Positions 23,240 through 24,661 of a DNA stretch of 24,661 bases are shown one piece after another (within the stretch, counting starts at the first letter, position 1; each line of letters begins with the position of its first letter). The translations under genes and the position numbers were made by a program. Source of the DNA: Extensimonas sp963708545 (GTDB lineage: Bacteria; Pseudomonadota; Gammaproteobacteria; Burkholderiales; Burkholderiaceae_C); the NCBI GenBank assembly GCA_963708545.1, contig CAVPUD010000078.1:1-24661 (forward strand). The letters are read 5' to 3'. The notes beneath the pieces are model-generated. The model was not told the origin of the DNA. It searched no databases and worked only from the letters and a program-made list of their open reading frames with translations.

Positions 23240-24120
23240 TAGCAGGCTGCTGAAATACTCCCCCGCACACGCGCATCTTCCAGTGCTCTTCACGTATTTC
23301 TCGCGCCAACCTTCCGCATCTTGAAATTTAGCGTCCCATATGGACGTTTTTCGTCTCCCCGAACCCGTTTTCTTGCGCTTTTTCCATCACATCTGCCCCT
23401 GCAGACGGATTTGCCCCAAGCTGCGCAACCGCGTGAGGTTGTAGCCCGCCATCGTCAGCACAAACATCTGGTCCACTTTTTTGATTCCGCGCACCAGCAC
23501 CTGGCGCATGTGCCCCACCGTCTTGGCCCAGCCAAAGCCTTGTTCGATCAGCTTTCTCTTTTGCTGCGAGATGGCGTAGCCCTCGCTGTCTGCGATCCTG
23601 TCAGGCACCGCAGATTGACGTCCTGACTTGTTCTGTGCCACATGGGGCAGCACGTTCATCTCCTGCAGGGCTTCGATGAACTCCTTGGAGTCGTAACCTT
23701 TGTCTGCTCCCAGCGTGATGGTGATGGGCTCGTCCTCTGGTAGTGCCTGACGGGCATCATTGATCATGGCCTTGGCCGCTTCACGCTCTGCATGCCCGCC
23801 CGCCCGGGTGACCACGGCACTGACCACCAGGCCGTGGCGGTTGTCCATGAGCGTGTGGCCCATGAAGCGCAACTCACTGGCCGTCTTGCCCTTGCGATAC
23901 AGCCGCGCGTCCCCGTCCGTGGTGGATTCGTGGGTGTCGTTGCTGCGCTTTTGGTCTTTGAAGTTGCCCGCATCGGTATCGCCATCGCCCTGGCGGTCTT
24001 TGCGCACGAAGCTCTTGTGGCCTGCCCAGGCCTGGATCAAGGTGCCGTCCACGCTGAAGTGCTCGCCCGACAACAATTCCCGCTCCTGGGCTTGCTGCAC
24101 GATCTGGTAAAGAAGCACCC
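23240..24120 (-). mobile_element. Partial IS5-like insertion sequence
   Basis: The span runs from the point where the OrfA fragment is broken (GGCTGCTGAAATACTC near 23243, possibly one IS end) to the sharp drop in GC at about 24120. It contains one transposase gene on the minus strand without its N-terminal part. The second terminal repeat is not visible, so the element is incomplete. Confidence 0.65.
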
Positions 24121-24139
24121 ATCGTTTCGTCATTATCAT
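23387..24139 (-). pseudogene. IS5-family transposase, 5'-truncated
   Basis: The frame has 250 codons, but only from about VLLYQIVQQAQERELLSGEHF (start near 24118) does it match IS5-type transposases. The preceding residues come from AT-rich DNA. The DDE residues are present in FSVDGTLIQAW (Asp), LGADKGYDSKEF (Asp) and RKLIEQGFGWAKT (Glu). The usual first 110-130 residues, including the DUF772 domain (often ending FFDAIV or similar before QQA), are missing. It is therefore an N-terminally deleted, presumably inactive transposase, or one half of an assembly join. The right flank is not IS DNA. Confidence 0.8.
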
Positions 24140-24170
24140 AAATATCAGTAAAATGTTCTTTAAAATTCAT
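24115..24170 (-). CDS. Start of an AT-rich gene cut by the junction
   Basis: An ATG at 24170 overlaps the end of the preceding AT-rich gene by 11 bp and encodes MNFKEHFTDIYDNDE before entering GC-rich IS sequence. The F-x-x-IY-x-N opening is reminiscent of some class I SAM methyltransferases, but 15 or so residues cannot settle it. The tight overlap suggests an operon in the source AT-rich DNA. Confidence 0.3.
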
Positions 24171-24661
24171 TTTTAGAAATATAATTTTTTAAATTTTTTG
24201 AATGTATATGTAAATTATTTATTTTAAATAATTCACCATCTTTGTTAAAATATGGTACATTCAAATCATTATTTTTTTGCCATACAACATTCCAATTAGG
24301 GTTCTGTTTCAATAAAACTCCAATATAATGATCTTGTGGTTTTGCACCAGGTCCTCAACTGTTGCTCCACAACAAACTGACAACTAGCAGGGTCAAATAT
24401 TGAATGAAAATCTTCAAAATGCTCAGAATAATCACCGAATGGTAAAGTTGGTAAATTATGTATATGATGATTACCATTCTCAATCCCATAAAATTTCATA
24501 AAAACATTTCATTAACCATATCCATAGGATATTTTCTCATAGTACCATTAACACCGTACTTTTTTAATGTATTAACAAAAAAATCAGTCAACATCGAAAG
24601 TGAATTGTTATTTTTTATAAACATAAAACCTGTCATACTTTTATCTGGACAGCGATACATA
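24160..24661 (-). pseudogene. Frameshifted AT-rich gene, C-terminal part, product not recognised
   Basis: Minus-strand reading from the window end gives YRCPDKSMTGFMFI...NTLKKYGVNGTMRKYPM. A jump of frame near 24500 leads to MKFYGIENGNHHIHNLPTL...FHSIFDPAS. Another near 24350-24370 leads to GPGAKPQDHYIGVLLKQNPN and ends NLHIHSKNLKNYISKNEF, stop at 24160-24162. Joining needs only single bases added in short runs (a T run near 24505, GG and GGG runs near 24350), so this is one gene with point deletions. The HIHSKNL ending is something I loosely associate with surface-polysaccharide or glycosyltransferase-region proteins; I cannot name it. Base composition is strongly AT-rich, unlike everything to the left. 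Confidence 0.5.

Overview
The window is GC-rich (about two thirds G+C by eye) and reads as a betaproteobacterial chromosome, most likely Burkholderiales/Comamonadaceae. This rests on a Burkholderiales-type porin, a DUF748 protein, a PuuD-type urate hydroxylase, an AcrR-type RND efflux operon, and AT-rich interspersed hairpin repeats of a kind I recall from Comamonadaceae. The genus is not determined.

Layout. From 1 to 5.5 kb there is a creatininase-family gene cut by the window start, a small coiled-coil/membrane protein (DUF1640-like), and a very large AsmA-like DUF748 protein. From 5.5 to 6.3 kb there is no gene; it holds two abutting long imperfect palindromes and one copy of a 77-bp terminal-inverted-repeat element. 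From 6.3 to 9.2 kb come tRNA-Ser(CGA) with its own terminator and -10 box, serS just upstream of it on the same strand, and puuD. From 9.2 to 16.1 kb lies a complete tripartite efflux locus: a TetR/AcrR regulator on the minus strand, a 28-bp operator-like palindrome between the divergent genes, then adaptor, RND pump and outer-membrane channel. From 16 to 21.4 kb there is an EAL-CBS-GGDEF signalling protein, glycerate 2-kinase, a porin, and a Crp/Fnr regulator divergent from the porin with an FNR-like box in the shared intergenic region.

From 21.5 kb onward the window changes character. It contains broken genes, three transposase remnants of different kinds, two tiny membrane-protein genes, and a dense cluster of short palindromic repeats, including two further 77-bp elements and a third hairpin related to those at 5.5-5.9 kb. 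At about 24.12 kb, just past the point where a 5'-truncated IS5-like transposase stops matching its family, the sequence switches to strongly AT-rich DNA. That DNA carries the end of an unrelated gene disrupted by apparent single-base deletions. It is either a foreign island or a chimeric contig end.

Working together: the efflux cluster is a self-contained regulon. The porin and the Crp/Fnr protein may be co-regulated. The creatininase-family and urate-oxidising enzymes hint at use of nitrogen-rich metabolites, but they are not adjacent. The least explained content is the set of non-coding palindromic elements. Three hairpins keep the same size and flanks while differing in stem sequence, and three 77-bp elements are nearly identical.
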